NCBI GenBank assembly: GCA_900317685.1
Contig: ONHQ01000009.1
Span: 1 to 64,000 of the forward strand
Length of the DNA: 64,000 bases
Reading direction: 5' to 3'
Source: an uncultured Prevotella sp.
GTDB taxonomy: Bacteria > Bacteroidota > Bacteroidia > Bacteroidales > Bacteroidaceae
In this document: one piece after another, positions 62,290 through 64,000 of the stretch
How the letters are laid out: every line of letters starts with the position of its first letter
Numbering within the stretch: position 1 is the first letter of the stretch
The notes under the pieces: model-generated
What the model was told of the DNA's origin: nothing
The model's database searches: none
The model's input: only the letters and a program-made list of their open reading frames with translations
Made by a program: the position numbers and the translations under genes

Positions 62290-62674
62290 CGTCCAAAAAA
62301 TCTTTTAGTTCTTTCTTCCTTGCATTGCATTGCGCTCGTCGTTATACACCTTCTGCATGACGAGGGGTTCGTGTGTGAAGTGCTTATTGGCAATACCTCT
62401 TTGGGAGAGATGACAAAGACGGTGTTGGTCTGCTCACACTGCTCAGACGTAGGTCTTTATACATGTGAAACCTAATGGCAGTTGAACAGAGGAAACTATG
62501 GTAACGGTACAACTGCAAGCTGAACTGTGGTAACAAGAAATAGACTTTTGATTGATTGCTATGATCAAAATTCTGCTAACGCATGTTTGCCACTTTACAC
62601 AAGTCAGGAAGACATCACAGATTAGCGTGCCTTCTTGACTTTTTCCGTTCAGACAGTATAGTGGAAGAAGGCAC
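62290..62674. other. intergenic stretch between convergent genes
   Basis: 385 bases without a supported ORF, repeat or clear terminator hairpin. Confidence 0.4.
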
Positions 62675-63706
62675 TTACTTTCTGCTGTTTGTCATATCCA
62701 CTACTACACGGAAAACCTTGCCCGGATTCTCGTCCCACCACTTCATAGCATCTGGTGCTTCTTCCAAAGTTACGTCTTTTGAAATGAGTAGGTCGACAGG
62801 ACAGGTGCCACGTCTGAGATAACGTATCACTGCCTGAAAGTCTTTCGGCGTGGCATTACGTGAACCACGAACATCCAGCTCTTTTTTTACGAAGAGTCCG
62901 GTAGGCAGCAATACATCGCCTTTTGCGTAGCCGATACAGACCACACGTCCCGTGAAGGCCACCTCGTTGACAGCGATCTGATAGGTCACGCTACTCCCCA
63001 CCGCCTCAATGACAACATCGGGGCCATCGCCGTGAGTGATCTGCTGCAGCTTGGCATGAACGTCCTCGCTGATGGTGTTCACGGTGTAGGATGCCCCCAT
63101 CGTCTTGGCCAGTTCGAGTTTGTCGTCGTCGATGTCAGCAGCAATCACCGTGGCACCACGTAGTGAGGCACGCACGATGGCACCCATTCCCACCATGCCG
63201 CAACCGATCACCATCACCGTGTCAGCATCGGTTACCTGACCACGGTTGACGGCGTGGAAGCCCACGCTCATGGGTTCTATCAGCGCACATGTACGGGGCT
63301 CGAGGTCGTTGGCCGGTATCACTTTTTCCCAGGGCAAGGTGATGTATTCCCTCATCGCGCCATCTCGCTGCACGCCAAGCGTCTCGTTGTGCTCACAGGC
63401 ATTGTAGCGTCCGTTGCGGCACGCCGCGCAGTGTCCGCAGTTGGTATAGGGATTGCAGGTCACCACCATTCCTTTTCTCAGCTCATCCGGCACGTTTGCA
63501 CCAACGCACTCGATGACAGCTCCGATCTCATGTCCTGGAATAACCGGATTTAGCGCCATGAGGTTTCGGCCCCGATAAGTGTTGAGGTCAGAGCCGCAAA
63601 AGCCGACATAGAGTACCTTCAACAGCACCTCACCGGCTTTCGGGTCCGCAGGAGCCTCTACATCACAAACACGAATCTTTTGATCTTTGATTTGAATAGC
63701 TTTCAT
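62675..63706 (-). CDS. zinc-dependent alcohol dehydrogenase (MDR family)
   Basis: 343 residues. Catalytic zinc ligands are C38 in GFCGSD and H59/E60 in PGHEIGAVIE; the four structural cysteines are in CGHCAACRNGRYNAC (about 93-107). The NAD(P) Rossmann motif is VIGCGMVGMGAI (about 169-180). It is close to L-galactonate and sorbitol/threonine dehydrogenases. The FucP-like permease just upstream suggests oxidation of L-fucose or another deoxysugar derivative. It is separated from it by 14 bases, so both are one operon. Confidence 0.9.
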   Translation of the reverse strand: MKAIQIKDQKIRVCDVEAPADPKAGEVLLKVLYVGFCGSDLNTYRGRNLMALNPVIPGHEIGAVIECVGANVPDELRKGMVVTCNPYTNCGHCAACRNGRYNACEHNETLGVQRDGAMREYITLPWEKVIPANDLEPRTCALIEPMSVGFHAVNRGQVTDADTVMVIGCGMVGMGAIVRASLRGATVIAADIDDDKLELAKTMGASYTVNTISEDVHAKLQQITHGDGPDVVIEAVGSSVTYQIAVNEVAFTGRVVCIGYAKGDVLLPTGLFVKKELDVRGSRNATPKDFQAVIRYLRRGTCPVDLLISKDVTLEEAPDAMKWWDENPGKVFRVVVDMTNSRK

Positions 63707-63720
63707 ATTTTTTTGATCTT

Positions 63721-64000
63721 TCAGTCTTTCAGTCTTTTATTCTCGCATATTTCCAGATCATCCCGCTTATATCCTTTCCATCCGTAATAGGCACAAAAGA
63801 GGAAGCAGACGAGGGGAACGAGGTAAGCGATATGATATGTCTCTGGAAACTTGTGCATGATGAATGCAGTGAGCTGTGGAATCATCGCATTGCCCACGAT
63901 GGCCATCACGAGAAAAGCAGAGCCACTTTTGGTCTGCTCGTCCAGTCCTGCCAGTGCCAGGGAGAACTGTGTCGGATAGATGATGGACATGAAGAAAGAC
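63721..64000 (-). CDS. FucP-like sugar permease, C-terminal part (cut by window)
   Basis: The last about 93 residues of an MFS transporter of the FHS family. FMSIIYPTQFSLALAG and the following GLDEQTKSGSAFLVMAIVGN match the helix 10-11 region of L-fucose:proton symporters. PLVCFLFCAYYGWKGYK is the last helix. The start lies beyond the right edge. The operon with the zinc dehydrogenase suggests L-fucose or a similar sugar as substrate. Confidence 0.82.
   Translation of the reverse strand, partial: SFFMSIIYPTQFSLALAGLDEQTKSGSAFLVMAIVGNAMIPQLTAFIMHKFPETYHIAYLVPLVCFLFCAYYGWKGYKRDDLEICENKRLKD

Overview
The window looks like chromosomal DNA from a Bacteroidota bacterium, most probably of the Prevotella group. 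It has a SusC/SusD pair, TonB receptors with carboxypeptidase-regulatory domains, a FecI/FecR-type sigma/anti-sigma pair, a BspA-like leucine-rich repeat gene remnant and split LysO. About twenty gene starts are preceded by the Bacteroidota -7 box TAnnTTTG. The species assignment is inference; no 16S gene is present.

Layout. 1-6320: small ORF, compact penicillin-binding transpeptidase, NlpC/P60 hydrolase, sugar MFS symporter, split LysO exporter. 6750-10032: eight iteron-like direct repeats with a TGTCGC core, a ~1.15 kb extremely AT-rich tract, a ParA ATPase and a small partner protein with a ribbon-helix-helix-like C-terminus. This looks like a replication/partition locus. Because the same replicon also carries tRNA-Ser, two tRNA-Glu, rplU-rpmA and panC-panD, a second chromosome (chromid) is the best explanation. 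10271-13450: tRNAs, then 2.9 kb of repeats. 13451-16657: HU-like protein, then a BsuBI/PstI-type restriction-modification pair beside broken gene stubs. 16946-21280: TonB receptor, DUF362 protein, truncated PfkB kinase. 21739-28878: GH2 glycosidase, O-acetylhomoserine sulfhydrylase, acyl carrier protein, short AMP-forming ligase, PrsW protease. 28934-35718: two AAA ATPases, rplU-rpmA, panC-panD. 35787-44486: two copies of a repeat block plus BspA-like tail, in direct orientation, enclosing a metal-related island (AraC, TonB receptor with a His-rich tail, Fur, AraC, radical SAM, excisionase-like HTH). 44710-45696: Abi_2 gene with a structured leader. 47294-59930: SusC/SusD system with two surface lipoproteins and an exported TldD-TldE-like fusion protease, but no glycosidase. 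60473-62289: ECF sigma/FecR pair. 62675-64000: zinc alcohol dehydrogenase and a FucP-like permease cut by the window edge.

The intergenic DNA is unusual. At least seven families of dispersed hairpin repeats recur in similar orders (E-F-D, F-G-E), together with short tandem arrays of 14, 22, 24, 26 and 33 bp. All domain and family calls are from reading the sequence; no database search was possible.
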